Shown piece by piece: positions 15,373-24,572 of a stretch of 64,000 nucleotides of DNA. Made by a program: the position numbers and the translations under genes. How positions within the stretch are numbered: position 1 is the stretch's first letter; each line of letters begins with the position of its first letter. The stretch covers positions 1 through 64,000 of the forward strand of contig NZ_JABXKJ010000233.1 in assembly GCF_017115085.1 (NCBI RefSeq). Reading direction: 5' to 3'. Under the pieces are notes generated by a model. The model was not told the origin of the DNA. It made no database searches and was given only the letters and a program-made list of their open reading frames with translations. The stretch comes from Nostoc sp. NMS7 (GTDB lineage: Bacteria > Cyanobacteriota > Cyanobacteriia > Cyanobacteriales > Nostocaceae).

Positions 15373-16641
15373 ATGTTGTCTTCAGAGGGCAAACAAACAG
15401 ATACCGGAGTAAATAGAAAGCAAGTGCTAACTGGTACACCAAGTCAGTGGGAGCAAGTAGATATTCGTAAGCAAATATTCCAGCTGATTGATAGTTTTTT
15501 GTCTTTTGAAGCTTGCCTCTACCACCAAATTTTGCCTTTGGAATTACAAGACAACAACCTCTTGCTAGGTATGGTTCATCCAGAAGAGGGCGAGGCACTA
15601 GATTACGTTAGTCGCATCTTGTCTTATATCAATTGCACAAAAGTGATTGAGGCGATCGCAGCCGACGCTCACCGCAGAATACTGTCAGCCTACCTCAATC
15701 ATAAAAATACATCTCAGCTAGATGCTAAACAACTGCATCAGCCAATAACAGAATTTCCCCCAACAAATAGTGCAGCTAGCATTGCTGACAAACCTATTCT
15801 CCCTGTAGATGCCGACTTGGAATCAAATCACCAACCAATATTGATCGTGTTTCAGACACAAAAACCTCAACATTCTTGGCAGCACGTAGACTTGCCTCCG
15901 ATCCCAGAGCTAGATAAATTATCTCAAACTACGACGTTGTTGACCCCGATTTCCAGAGGTCAGGAGGGAGACACTTCAGAAGCAGCAGCACCAAACAATT
16001 TACCTATTTTGTCTACACAACTTCCCGAACTATTTAGTCCGATTGAGGTGCTACCAACACTACCACCCAAGAAATTACTAGAAGAATTGCTAGGGCGAAT
16101 TCTGGCTGGGGGAATTGGTCGCCTGTACTTAGAAAGACAACCTTATGAAGGCAGGATACTGTGGAGTGATAATGGAGTCTTGCAGTCTGTATTAGATAAA
16201 CTGCCGCTCTCGGTTTTCCAAGGAGTACTGAATGAATTAAAGCGCTTTGCTTCCCTGCCTCTCACCACGGTTACAGAACCAAAACAGGTAGAGAAAGAAT
16301 ACGTATATCAAAAAAACGGCTTGTTATTACGCTTGCGAGTCATGCCGGGAATCTACGGCGAAGAAGCAACACTCCAAGTCTTGCGGGGAGCAGCATTAAA
16401 ATTCTATCAACAACAACAGTTAGCGCGTTTGAGCCGCGATGTCTTAGGAATTTCTCAGCAACTAAGCTTCAAGTTGCATGAACTACAACAACGACTTTTA
16501 CTCAATCCCAGCTTTGACTCTCAGCAATCAGAGGCAATGGTAGCCCTGAATCAACTAGTGAAAAATTTAGACCAACAGATCAAAATACTAGCACTGGAAA
16601 GCAATCGATCAACAAACAGCAAATCATCGATCTGTCAGTGA
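15373..16641 (+). CDS. PatU-like protein with GspE/PilB N-terminal-type domain
   Basis: A 422-residue protein. The N-terminal ~110 residues (DIRKQIFQLIDSFLSFEACL to RRILSAYLNHKN) resemble the GspE/MshE N-terminal fold. A low-complexity linker follows to ~residue 225, then a C-terminal region (LPPKKLLEELLGRILAGGIG, RLYLERQPYEGRILWS, LLLRLRVMPGIYGEEATLQV) like the N-terminal part of PilB-type ATPases, but without Walker motifs. This layout fits PatU, which acts with HetZ in heterocyst patterning. In Anabaena PCC 7120 the gene is split; here it is one frame. The 272-bp gap from the HetZ-family gene holds no gene. Confidence 0.6.
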   Translation: MLSSEGKQTDTGVNRKQVLTGTPSQWEQVDIRKQIFQLIDSFLSFEACLYHQILPLELQDNNLLLGMVHPEEGEALDYVSRILSYINCTKVIEAIAADAHRRILSAYLNHKNTSQLDAKQLHQPITEFPPTNSAASIADKPILPVDADLESNHQPILIVFQTQKPQHSWQHVDLPPIPELDKLSQTTTLLTPISRGQEGDTSEAAAPNNLPILSTQLPELFSPIEVLPTLPPKKLLEELLGRILAGGIGRLYLERQPYEGRILWSDNGVLQSVLDKLPLSVFQGVLNELKRFASLPLTTVTEPKQVEKEYVYQKNGLLLRLRVMPGIYGEEATLQVLRGAALKFYQQQQLARLSRDVLGISQQLSFKLHELQQRLLLNPSFDSQQSEAMVALNQLVKNLDQQIKILALESNRSTNSKSSICQ

Positions 16642-16829
16642 AACCCCTGATTGCGAGCGCATACATAATTGTTATGTTGTAATGTAACCTTAGACCGATC
16701 AACCTTCGAGGTTCATCTCAAAATAAATACAAATTTTGCGATCGCATTCTGAGTAAGATTACGGTTTAAACAAATTTATAGTAGCAAAGTTAGTTTCCCG
16801 CTCTTAAATCCATTTCTTGCAAATATTTC

Positions 16830-17513
16830 ATGCTAACTGAGGTTTTTAGTAAACTTTTCCCCTTAATGAGTACAGCCACTCCCCAGACTTTGGAATGGCT
16901 ACTCAACGTTGCAATTGAACATGAATACCCATTTGGGCGAGCTATTGTGATGGAAGATGCCTGGGGTAACGCCGTTTACTTCGTGGTTTCTGGTTGGGTA
17001 AAAGTCCGGCGTACTGTCGGTGAAGATCCGGTAGCTCTAGCAATTTTTGGTCGGGGCGATTTTTTTGGAGAAATGGCAATTTTGGATGAATCTCCACGCT
17101 CAACCGATGTTATTGCCCTTTCACCTGTGAAGTTGATTAGTATCTCCAGAGAGCGTTTTATTCAAATCTTGTTTAAAGACCCGCAATTGCATCACCGGAT
17201 GTTGCAACTGATGGTGCGGCGATTACGGCAAATTAACGTGCGCTTACAGATGCGGTCTTCACCACCAGCAGTCAAACTCGCCCATACCCTAGTGAATTTA
17301 GGCGAAAGTTATGGTCAGGAATCCAATTTGGGGAAGGAAATTTTTAACATTCCCTTCAAAGATTTAGCCGAGGTTACAGAAATCGGCGTTGAAGAAACCA
17401 CCAAAATTATGGAAAAGCTCCATGAGAAAGGGTGGATCAAAATTGACAGCACCAACAACATGATTTATCTTGTGAACTTCAAACAGTTGATGAACTTGGC
17501 TGGCAAACTGTGA
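16830..17513 (+). CDS. Crp/Fnr-family transcription regulator
   Basis: A 227-residue regulator. The cyclic-nucleotide-binding-like beta roll spans residues ~20-130 (GRAIVMEDAWGNAVYFVVSG, GRGDFFGEMAILDESPRSTD with the phosphate-binding-cassette-like GEMAILDESPRST). A dimer helix (HHRMLQLMVRRLRQINVRLQ) and a C-terminal winged helix (IPFKDLAEVTEIGVEETTKI) follow. The cassette is close to that of cAMP-binding proteins, so a nucleotide ligand is plausible. It lies 188 bases after the PatU-like gene on the same strand. Its target genes cannot be told from the window. Confidence 0.85.
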   Translation: MLTEVFSKLFPLMSTATPQTLEWLLNVAIEHEYPFGRAIVMEDAWGNAVYFVVSGWVKVRRTVGEDPVALAIFGRGDFFGEMAILDESPRSTDVIALSPVKLISISRERFIQILFKDPQLHHRMLQLMVRRLRQINVRLQMRSSPPAVKLAHTLVNLGESYGQESNLGKEIFNIPFKDLAEVTEIGVEETTKIMEKLHEKGWIKIDSTNNMIYLVNFKQLMNLAGKL

Positions 17514-17562
17514 TTACTTTATTCATTCAGCGATACAAAATCTAAAATCTAAAATGCTATAA

Positions 17563-17685
17563 GTTGCTGATACTCGAAAAGACTTTCACTTCAAAACAGC
17601 GAAATCACTTCTAAATAAATATGATGTTATCGCAGTGGAAAAACTGAAAATCAAAGGACTGGTTAAAACACGATTGGCTAAAAGT
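17563..17685 (+). pseudogene. TnpB (IS200/IS605 OrfB) fragment
   Basis: The frame reads VADTRKDFHFKTAKSLLNKY, then DVIAVEKLKIKGLVKTRLAKSI, the conserved block around the first catalytic aspartate/glutamate region of TnpB (..DFxHKxS..L...YDxIxVEDLxIxGM). Only ~40 codons remain. The fragment abuts the 3' end of the dead ssuD gene, so an IS200/IS605-type element probably truncated ssuD and was itself later lost. Confidence 0.75.
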
Positions 17686-18412
17686 ATTCGCCCCACGTCA
17701 GGTAAACATCGATGTGTTTGGCAGCAACTCGCTTGGCAGCAGCCGATGAACCACCAAACCATAAGGGTGGATAGGGTTTTTGAACTGGTGGAAATAAGAG
17801 TTTACCGCCTTTGATATCGAGGTAGTTTCCTTTAAAATCGACTGTTTTCTCACTGACAATACCCCGCCAAACACTGAGAAATTCATCGGTTAAATCATAG
17901 CGATCATCATGACTAAGATGCAAACCATCTCCAGCCAGTTGCACCGGATCTCCACCTGTCACGACATTAATCAACAATCTTCCTTTAGAAATTCGGTCAA
18001 CGAAAATCGGCGGGAATCCCATCCCTTCAAGGAGTGGGAGGAATAGCCGCCCGTCGATTTAGTCATTAGTCATTAGTCATTGGTACTAATGACTTCGATT
18101 TACCCCCAGATTGAAGCCGGGGGATGAGTTAAATGTTGCTGCCATCCGTGCAGCCGCACCTGGAGAAGTAATTCCTGGGCGAATTGCCACGAGAAATTTC
18201 ATCCGCTTGGTGACAGAGATAAAAGCGGCGGCGGTAATTCAAGCATCTTCACAAGAACTCCCTGTGGGTAACAATGCGCCCGTATAGCCCAAATTATTTA
18301 CAGCTTGGGCAATTTGCTGTAAATAATCAGGTGTGACAACACCAGAGCCAATATCTGTGCCTAAATAGCGTCCGTCATGAGATCCAGTATGAAGAAACCA
18401 GAGAATTTGCAT
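17678..18412 (-). pseudogene. ssuD: ssuD remnant (FMNH2-dependent alkanesulfonate monooxygenase)
   Basis: The N-terminal part reads MQILWFLHTGSHDGRYLGTD, then YLQQIAQAVNNLGYTGALLP and TGSSCEDA, followed by TGA (18239-18241) where a tryptophan is usual, then ITAAAFISVTKRMKFLVAIR. About 130 bases (18000-18130) containing AGTCATT heptamers and palindromic sequence then interrupt the gene. It resumes with DRISKGRLLINVVTGGDPVQ and runs through SHDDRYDLTDEFLSVWRG to LWFGGSSAAAKRVAAKHIDV. The last ~150 residues are missing. The enzyme would release sulfite from alkanesulfonates, so its loss matters for the organosulfur genes downstream. Confidence 0.9.
18000..18130. repeat. Insertion inside ssuD: palindromic sequence plus AGTCATT heptamer repeat
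   Basis: The insert splits the SsuD motif MAATF | DRISKGRLL. It contains CATTAGT heptamers (about 18059-18082) and inverted CCCCCAG...CCGGGGG sequence. It looks like an end fragment of an IS200/IS605-type element with a heptamer array nested in it; the element identity is inferred. Confidence 0.6.
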
Positions 18413-19045
18413 ATTTATCAGGGTATAAAATTAAAATCTACAATTCTCCGACCGAATTACCCCGGTTTTTCGCTCCGCCCAGACTTCTCTTCGTCCACGT
18501 ACTGATTATCTGCGGCGATCGGCTACGGCACACTGCGCGATCGCAGTTGGTGAATTGATACCATTTCTCATATTTTCACCTCATGAAAAAATACTGGGTC
18601 TTGCATTGTACCAAGCTCTATGCAAAGATAATTCTACACAAAGTACGGTAATTCTATCGATTTATCGTATTTAGCTGACAATTGATGCTGTCAAAATCTA
18701 GCTGATTGCAAATTAGCGTTTTCAGCTAATGTTCATTGGCAGATAATAAATCGAATCCAAATCAAGCTTTAGTCAATGTCAGTAATCATTGATTAACTTT
18801 GTACAGTGTAACCAAAAAAACAGGATTTCAAAGGTGGTTTTACTGCGGCTTTTGGATTCTACATTCAACTGCTTAGTACTGGTTTCGATATCTATAGGAG
18901 ATTGCTACTTTTCTCCCTAGTGAAACCTTTGCTCAGGTTATTCTCTAATGGTTGAGCAGCGACATTGCATCAAGTATTCCCACTGGTTTATCTGTCCAAA
19001 TTAGAGCTAGTTTATTCATCATTAAGGTTGAGGAGTTGAAGAGTC

Positions 19046-20863
19046 ATGTCTAATTTTCGCTGGAATTATAGATGCCTAATGTTCCTGTTTTCGTTGCTAG
19101 ATATTCTCATTATCCTGGTCTTTTCTCCGGCAAAAAGTAAAGCTGAACTGCCTAAATCTGATGCTGCATCTACTGTCCAAATAGAAGTGAATAAAGCTCC
19201 AGAAGGAGTTATCAATCAAACAGTAGAAACTTCAAATGCACCATTAAGTGCTAAAAAGGCTAGAAATAATCTTACCGAACGAGTGACACCTGTATCGCAA
19301 TTGTTGGAAGTTGCACCGCCAACTAATAAAAAAGCTCCAAATAATGTAGCAGGACAAGTGACATCCGTCTCACAACTGTCAGATGTTAAGCCGACAGATT
19401 GGGCATTTCAAGCATTACAGTCTCTAGTTGAGCGCTACGGTGTAATTACAGGATATACAGATGGCACATTTAAAGGGGATCGTTCCCTAACGCGCTATGA
19501 ATTTGCGGCTGGGTTGAATGCAGCTTTAAATCGCCTCAATGAACTAATAGCAACTTCAACGACAGATTTAGTTAAACGGGAAGACTTGGATACCCTCAAA
19601 AAACTACAAGAACAATTTTCTCCAGAACTTGCTCAACTTCGGGGACGCTTAGATACCTTAGAAGTGCGAAGTGCGAAGTTAGAATCAACTCAGTTTTCGA
19701 CCACAACCAAACTTATTGGCCGAGCTCAGATTGTTGTTGGCTCAGTTCTGGCGGGCAATAACGTCGTCAGTAAGACACCCGCAGCTCACAATCCCACACT
19801 TCAAGGTTTAACTTCTTTACGGTTAAACACCAGTTTTACCGGTAAAGATTCACTAGGTATAACACTCTCAGGTGGAAGTATTGAATCATTGGGACAAACA
19901 AGAGCTGGATTATTGGGAACTTATGAGGGGAGAACTGCTGATAACGCCAGTATTACTTTTGCACGCAATCAGATTATTCTTGGTGGTGTCCGCTATCGGT
20001 TTCTACCTTATCCCAATACCCAAGTCAACATTTATGCCCTGTCTGATGGAGCTAGTGAAATAGGTCTTTCTGGCCCGATTAACCCATATTTTGAATCCTC
20101 TTCTGCGACTGGTGGTAATGGGATTTCACGATTTTCACGGCGGTCTTTGGTCTATAACTATGGAGATAGCGGTGCCGGAATTGCCGTACTCCAGGGATTA
20201 GGCAAACAGGTTCAATTAGGATTAGCGTACAGTGCACCAAACGGCAACAATCCGACAGCTAATAATGGCTTCTTTAAAGGCAGGTATTTAGCTTTAGCAC
20301 AGTTAATATACTACTCTTCTGATCGGAATTTTCGGGTGGCGGGAACTTACGTTAATACCTATAGCCCAGCAAATACCATAGGTTTTAGTGGAACAAACTT
20401 CGGTCCAGCAGACGGCAGTAACCTGATAAACAGCACTGTGCCCGGAGCGGGAACTGTGGGCAACCTTTATGGTCTACAGACGTTCTATCAAATTAGTCCC
20501 AAGTTGGCAATCGATGCGTGGGTAAGTTATGCAGCACAACGCTATTTGGGACACGGAGATGGCGATGGCATGGATTGGGCGGTAGGGCTGGCATTCCCCG
20601 ATCTTTTTAAGGAAGGTGCTCTAGGGGGGGTTTTAGTTGGTATGGAGCCGAAAATGATCAGTCTCAGCAAGAATGTAGATTTGGGAGCAGGTGCCGGACA
20701 AGCGGACAAAGATACTTCCCTGCACATTGAGGCATTCTACCAATATAAAATCGGAGATAATATTGAGATTACGCCGGGTTTGATCTGGATTACTGCACCG
20801 AATTCTGATTCCAGCAATCCTGATAGTTTATTTGCTTGGGTTCGTACTCTGTTTAGGTTTTAA
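19046..20863 (+). CDS. Outer-membrane porin with SLH domain (cyanobacterial OprB-like)
   Basis: A 605-residue protein with an N-terminal hydrophobic export signal (LMFLFSLLDILIILVFSPAK). An S-layer homology domain is at about residues 110-175 (LSDVKPTDWAFQALQSLVER, GVITGYTDGTFKGDRSLTRY), which anchors to peptidoglycan-linked polysaccharide. A short coiled coil follows (LDTLEVRSAKLES), then a long beta-barrel ending in phenylalanine (FAWVRTLFRF), as outer-membrane barrels do. This is the standard cyanobacterial porin layout. As the first intact plus-strand gene of the organosulfur region it may admit sulfonates or similar anions. Upstream, 18420-19045 holds no gene and probably carries the promoter. 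Confidence 0.88.
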   Translation: MSNFRWNYRCLMFLFSLLDILIILVFSPAKSKAELPKSDAASTVQIEVNKAPEGVINQTVETSNAPLSAKKARNNLTERVTPVSQLLEVAPPTNKKAPNNVAGQVTSVSQLSDVKPTDWAFQALQSLVERYGVITGYTDGTFKGDRSLTRYEFAAGLNAALNRLNELIATSTTDLVKREDLDTLKKLQEQFSPELAQLRGRLDTLEVRSAKLESTQFSTTTKLIGRAQIVVGSVLAGNNVVSKTPAAHNPTLQGLTSLRLNTSFTGKDSLGITLSGGSIESLGQTRAGLLGTYEGRTADNASITFARNQIILGGVRYRFLPYPNTQVNIYALSDGASEIGLSGPINPYFESSSATGGNGISRFSRRSLVYNYGDSGAGIAVLQGLGKQVQLGLAYSAPNGNNPTANNGFFKGRYLALAQLIYYSSDRNFRVAGTYVNTYSPANTIGFSGTNFGPADGSNLINSTVPGAGTVGNLYGLQTFYQISPKLAIDAWVSYAAQRYLGHGDGDGMDWAVGLAFPDLFKEGALGGVLVGMEPKMISLSKNVDLGAGAGQADKDTSLHIEAFYQYKIGDNIEITPGLIWITAPNSDSSNPDSLFAWVRTLFRF

Positions 20864-20888
20864 CAAACTATGTTCAGTTTAATTTCCC
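20858..20888 (+). repeat. 31-nt dispersed repeat overlapping the porin stop codon
   Basis: TTTTAACAAACTATGTTCAG and the following TTTAATTTCCC recur at 36963-36993 with two differences. The first copy supplies the TAA stop of the porin gene. No inverted structure is apparent. Confidence 0.7.
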
Positions 20889-21025
20889 TGCCTTTACAGC
20901 CAGCACGTTTTGATGCCTAATTGAAATCTCCGTATTTCGACTTCGCTTAACACAAGTCACAAAACTTAATTACGAATGAAACCGCGTCTATCTTGAAACC
21001 TGTAGTTCTTCGGTGATCAAAAGGA

Positions 21026-21130
21026 TTTGCCCTCATCCCCCAACCCCGAATCCCAGATTTGGGATTCGGGGAGCCAGAATTTCAAAGTCCCTCTCCCATA
21101 TCTGGGAGAGGGATTTAGGGTGAGGGCAAA
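21026..21130. repeat. 105-bp dispersed repeat with nested hairpins
   Basis: Outer inverted repeats TTTGCCCTCATCCC and GGGTGAGGGCAAA enclose two further hairpins, CCCCGAATCCC/GGGATTCGGGG and CCCTCTCCCA/TGGGAGAGGG. It lies in the 582-bp gap between the porin and flavoprotein genes. The rest of that gap shows no gene and presumably contains the promoter of the next operon. Confidence 0.75.
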
Positions 21131-21445
21131 AACTACGGTTCTCGACTTAGATGAGGTTTATCCCCACTCCCCATTCATATAAATTTACGTTTGAATTTGT
21201 TTGTGAAAATGCTTGCTTTTTGTCGGAAACTGTGAAAGACTTTGTTATATTATAAACTACGGTTTATCGGTCAAGATAAAGTATTTAGCGAGTGCCAATC
21301 TAGTGGCAACCTGTCTTAAGGAGCCACAATTTAAGGCAACTAGTAAGCCGTCAAGTAGATAGACAAACAGGTTTATAAATATTTTGCAGCATTGATGGGG
21401 TGAAGACTTGATGCTTAAGACTTTATCGATGGGGGGAAATTGTAG

Positions 21446-23071
21446 ATGCTGAAGACGTTAACAACCGATTTTGAACTCGACTTAGAAGCAGATGTGCTTG
21501 TGATTGGAGGTGGGCCAGCTGGAACTTGGGCGGCATGGAGTGCTGCATCAAATGGAGCTAGGGTGATCCTTGTAGACAAAGGATATTGTGGCACAACTGG
21601 TTGTGCTGCGGCATCTGGTAATGGTGTGTGGTACGTGCCACCTGACCCAGAAGCACGAGAAACAGCAAAGGCAAGTCGGGAATCTTTGGGTGGGTTTTTA
21701 TCCGATCGCAACTGGATGGATCGGGTACTGAATCAGACTTATCTAAATGTCAATCAGTTAGCAGAGTGGGGTTATCCCTTTCCTACCGACGATGAAGGTA
21801 AACCCTATCGGCGATCGCTACAAGGGCCGGAGTATATGCGGCTGATGCGGCGGCAAATTCAACGGGCCGGAGTCAAAATTTTAGACAACAGCCCCGCCTT
21901 AGAATTACTGGTTGATGATGATGGTGCCGTTGCTGGTGCATCAGGTGTGAACCGTCAGACTGGTGAGAAATGGCTAGTGCGATCGCAGTCCACAATTATC
22001 GCAACAGGTGGCTGTGCATTTCTCAGTAAAGCGTTAGGATGCAACGTCCTGACAGGGGATGGTTATTTAATGGCGGCGGAAGCTGGTGCCGAGATGTCGG
22101 GTATGGAATTTTCCAATGCTTACGGCATCTCTCCCGCTTTTTCTTCAGTTACCAAAACCCTGTTCTATAATTGGGCAACCTTCACCTACGAAGATGGTAC
22201 TGTGATTCCGGGGGCAAGTTCTCATAGACGTTCAATAATTGCCCAAACATTGATGCAACAGCCAGTTTACGCCATCATAGACAAAGCGGCGGAATCGATG
22301 CGGCCATCTATGCGTTTAGCACAGCCCAACTTCTTTTTACCCTTTGACCGTGCAGGCATTGATCCATTTACTCAACGTTTCCCTGTGACTCTGCGCCTAG
22401 AGGGAACTGTGCGCGGTACGGGGGGAATTCGGATTGTAGATGAGAGTTGTGCAAGTTCTGTACGGGGACTTTATGCGGCTGGAGATGCGGCTACACGCGA
22501 ACTGATTTGTGGCGGATTTACTGGTGGTGGTAGTCACAATGCAGCTTGGGCAATATCTTCTGGCTATTGGTCAGGGAAATCGGCTGCTGAATATACCCGC
22601 AGTTTGGGGGAAAATAAAACTCAACGCCGCGTTCATGGTGTTGGAGAGGTAGGATTAGAAAGTGGGAGCGATCGCTCTCAAACCTTGGCAACTGATGAAG
22701 TGATTCAGGCAGTCCAAGCTGAAGTATTCCCCTACGAAAAGAATTATTTCCGTACAGAACAAGGCTTAACCGAGTCTTTGGGTAGGTTAAATCATCTTTG
22801 GCAAGAACTCCGCAGTAGCCAGGTAAGATCAGATAAAGAGCTAATCCGGGCGCGAGAAGCTGCGGCGATGGTAGCCACAGCGCGATGGATGTACAGCAGT
22901 GCCATCGAACGTAAAGAAAGTCGTGGTATGCACAGACACTTAGATTATCCAGAACTTGATGCTAACCAGCAACATCACTTGATTAGTGGTGGATTAGATC
23001 AAGTTTGGGTGAAAAGTCAGCCTTTACAGAGTGCAGAAAAGCCTTTATCTAAAATAGGAGCGTTAGTGTGA
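21446..23071 (+). CDS. FAD-dependent fumarate reductase/AprA-like flavoprotein
   Basis: A 541-residue flavoprotein with an N-terminal dinucleotide-binding fold (DVLVIGGGPAGTWAAWSA), a second FAD-contact motif (TIIATGGCAFLS) and the late FAD motif (GLYAAGDAATRELICGGFTG). It belongs to the succinate dehydrogenase/fumarate reductase/adenylylsulfate reductase flavoprotein superfamily. The next gene overlaps it by four bases and encodes an 8Fe ferredoxin, the AprA-AprB arrangement. A true dissimilatory APS reductase is not expected in a cyanobacterium, and the gene sits among organosulfur genes, so an oxidoreductase acting on a sulfur compound is the best guess. The reaction is unknown. Confidence 0.8.
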   Translation: MLKTLTTDFELDLEADVLVIGGGPAGTWAAWSAASNGARVILVDKGYCGTTGCAAASGNGVWYVPPDPEARETAKASRESLGGFLSDRNWMDRVLNQTYLNVNQLAEWGYPFPTDDEGKPYRRSLQGPEYMRLMRRQIQRAGVKILDNSPALELLVDDDGAVAGASGVNRQTGEKWLVRSQSTIIATGGCAFLSKALGCNVLTGDGYLMAAEAGAEMSGMEFSNAYGISPAFSSVTKTLFYNWATFTYEDGTVIPGASSHRRSIIAQTLMQQPVYAIIDKAAESMRPSMRLAQPNFFLPFDRAGIDPFTQRFPVTLRLEGTVRGTGGIRIVDESCASSVRGLYAAGDAATRELICGGFTGGGSHNAAWAISSGYWSGKSAAEYTRSLGENKTQRRVHGVGEVGLESGSDRSQTLATDEVIQAVQAEVFPYEKNYFRTEQGLTESLGRLNHLWQELRSSQVRSDKELIRAREAAAMVATARWMYSSAIERKESRGMHRHLDYPELDANQQHHLISGGLDQVWVKSQPLQSAEKPLSKIGALV

Positions 23072-23397
23072 TTGAGTTGGTCAGCGATTCGCGGTGCATA
23101 AAATGTAATATCTGCGTGAACATTTGCCCGACCAACGTGTTTGACCGTGTGCCAGATGCGCCGCCAACCATTGCGCGACAGAGTGACTGCCAAACCTGTT
23201 ATATGTGCGAATTGTATTGTCCAGTTGATGCTCTTTATGTTGCACCAGAAAGCGATATGAAGACTTCAGTCAACGAGGCAGAATTGGCAGAAGTCGGGCT
23301 ACTGGGTAGTTACCGTGAAAATGTTGGTTGGGGAAATAAACGCACATCAACAGCAAAAACTGATCAAACATTCCAAATTCTCAAGCAGATGAAATAG
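23068..23397 (+). CDS. AprB-like ferredoxin with two 4Fe-4S clusters
   Basis: A 109-residue iron-sulfur protein. Cysteine motifs CIKCNICVNICP (residues ~10-21) and CQTCYMCELYCP (~45-56) bind two 4Fe-4S clusters. The C-terminal ~50 residues form a tail without cysteines. GTG at 23068 overlaps the stop of the flavoprotein gene (GTGTGA), so the two are translationally coupled and surely form one electron-transfer complex. It is followed after only 19 bases by a sulfonate-type binding protein gene, which links the complex to uptake of an organosulfur compound. Confidence 0.88.
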   Translation: MIELVSDSRCIKCNICVNICPTNVFDRVPDAPPTIARQSDCQTCYMCELYCPVDALYVAPESDMKTSVNEAELAEVGLLGSYRENVGWGNKRTSTAKTDQTFQILKQMK

Positions 23398-23416
23398 TAA
23401 TGCGGAGAAAATAGTC

Positions 23417-24472
23417 ATGCTGTCGATCACAGTAGGAACAGGTTGTATGAGTAAAAATAAACTTCCTTCAAGATTATCAACCTCAGTGGCTTGTGTCCTA
23501 CTGCTACTGACTACAGCGTGTAGCCAAGGCGAAACTAAATCGGCTCAATCCATTGATGCCAATAAAGCCAGTAATGCTAGCGTTGTAGCCGCATCTAACA
23601 ATATTTCTACCCTACGAATAGGTTATGTAGGTAGTTCAGAACCTACAGGTCCACTTGGTTGGGCAAAGAAAAAGGGGATATTAGAGCGTGAGTTGCAAAA
23701 AGCGGGATTTAAAAACGTTACTTTTGCAAGGTTTCCTAATGGGCCGGATCTAAATGAAGCTCTTGTTGCAGGTCAATTAGATGTTGGTTCTTTAGGCGAT
23801 ACACCAGCCATAGTTTTGAGAGCTAGGGGTATTGAAACGCGACTGCTGCGGATTACTCAGTTTAATACAACCGCGTGGTTAGTGGCAAAAAAGAATGGCG
23901 CGCGATCGCTCGCTGAACTTAAAGGTCAGAAAATAGCTACCCAAAAAGGCTCTTATATGCATAGATACCTGTTGGGTCTGTTAGCTGAAGCTAAAATTGC
24001 CCAGGATGTAAAAGTTGTCCACTTGATGACTACTGAGGCAAAAGCAGCTTTAGAACGTGGCGATGTCGCAGCTTATGCAGCTTCAAGTGATCTAGGGCCT
24101 TTTTTGAAATCACAAGGGTTTCCAGTGATTGATTCTTCGGCGAATCATAAAGGTTTGTCAGGGACATCATTAGTTATAGCAACCGAAAGCTTTCTGGCGA
24201 AACAACCTGATTTTCCAGAGAAATTTAATGCAATTCTCACAGAAGCAGCTAAGGATTTAAAAGCTAATTCTGAAGAATATTATCAGTATCACGCCCAAAT
24301 TACTAAATATCCCATCGATATTATCAAAGTATCGTTACCACTCAAACAGATATCAGAAGAACCATTACCAGCTGAGGGTGTGAAACTTTTAGAGGGGACA
24401 AAGAATTTTTTAGTTTCGCAGGGTTTAGCAAAGTCGGACTTTAAATTAACAGATTGGGCTGTTGAAAAATAG
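23417..24472 (+). CDS. SsuA/TauA-type ABC transporter substrate-binding lipoprotein (1)
   Basis: A periplasmic binding protein for sulfonate- or sulfate-ester-like compounds, type II fold. It has a lipoprotein signal with lipobox LTTAC, then an N-lobe with the SsuA pattern (LRIGYVGSSEPTGPLGWAKK, NEALVAGQLDVGSLGDTPA) and the hinge-region LAELKGQKIATQKGS. ATG 23417 has a good ribosome site (GGAG nine bases before); ATG 23447 is possible and gives a shorter signal peptide. It is probably in one operon with the flavoprotein and ferredoxin genes. It is the most divergent of the four intact binding proteins in this region. No permease or ATPase is nearby. Confidence 0.87.
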   Translation: MLSITVGTGCMSKNKLPSRLSTSVACVLLLLTTACSQGETKSAQSIDANKASNASVVAASNNISTLRIGYVGSSEPTGPLGWAKKKGILERELQKAGFKNVTFARFPNGPDLNEALVAGQLDVGSLGDTPAIVLRARGIETRLLRITQFNTTAWLVAKKNGARSLAELKGQKIATQKGSYMHRYLLGLLAEAKIAQDVKVVHLMTTEAKAALERGDVAAYAASSDLGPFLKSQGFPVIDSSANHKGLSGTSLVIATESFLAKQPDFPEKFNAILTEAAKDLKANSEEYYQYHAQITKYPIDIIKVSLPLKQISEEPLPAEGVKLLEGTKNFLVSQGLAKSDFKLTDWAVEK

Positions 24473-24572
24473 GGAGTGGGGGGATGAGGGAGCATAAAAG
24501 GCGGGAATCAGTAACTTTTCTGAGCAAGAAAAACAGATTTTTGTAATCAAGTCTTTCAAAAGCGCAACTTCC

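Noticed and set aside
21446..23397. Dissimilatory APS reductase
   Set aside because: The organism is an oxygenic phototroph by gene content and there is no Sat, Qmo or Dsr gene nearby; only the architecture is shared.
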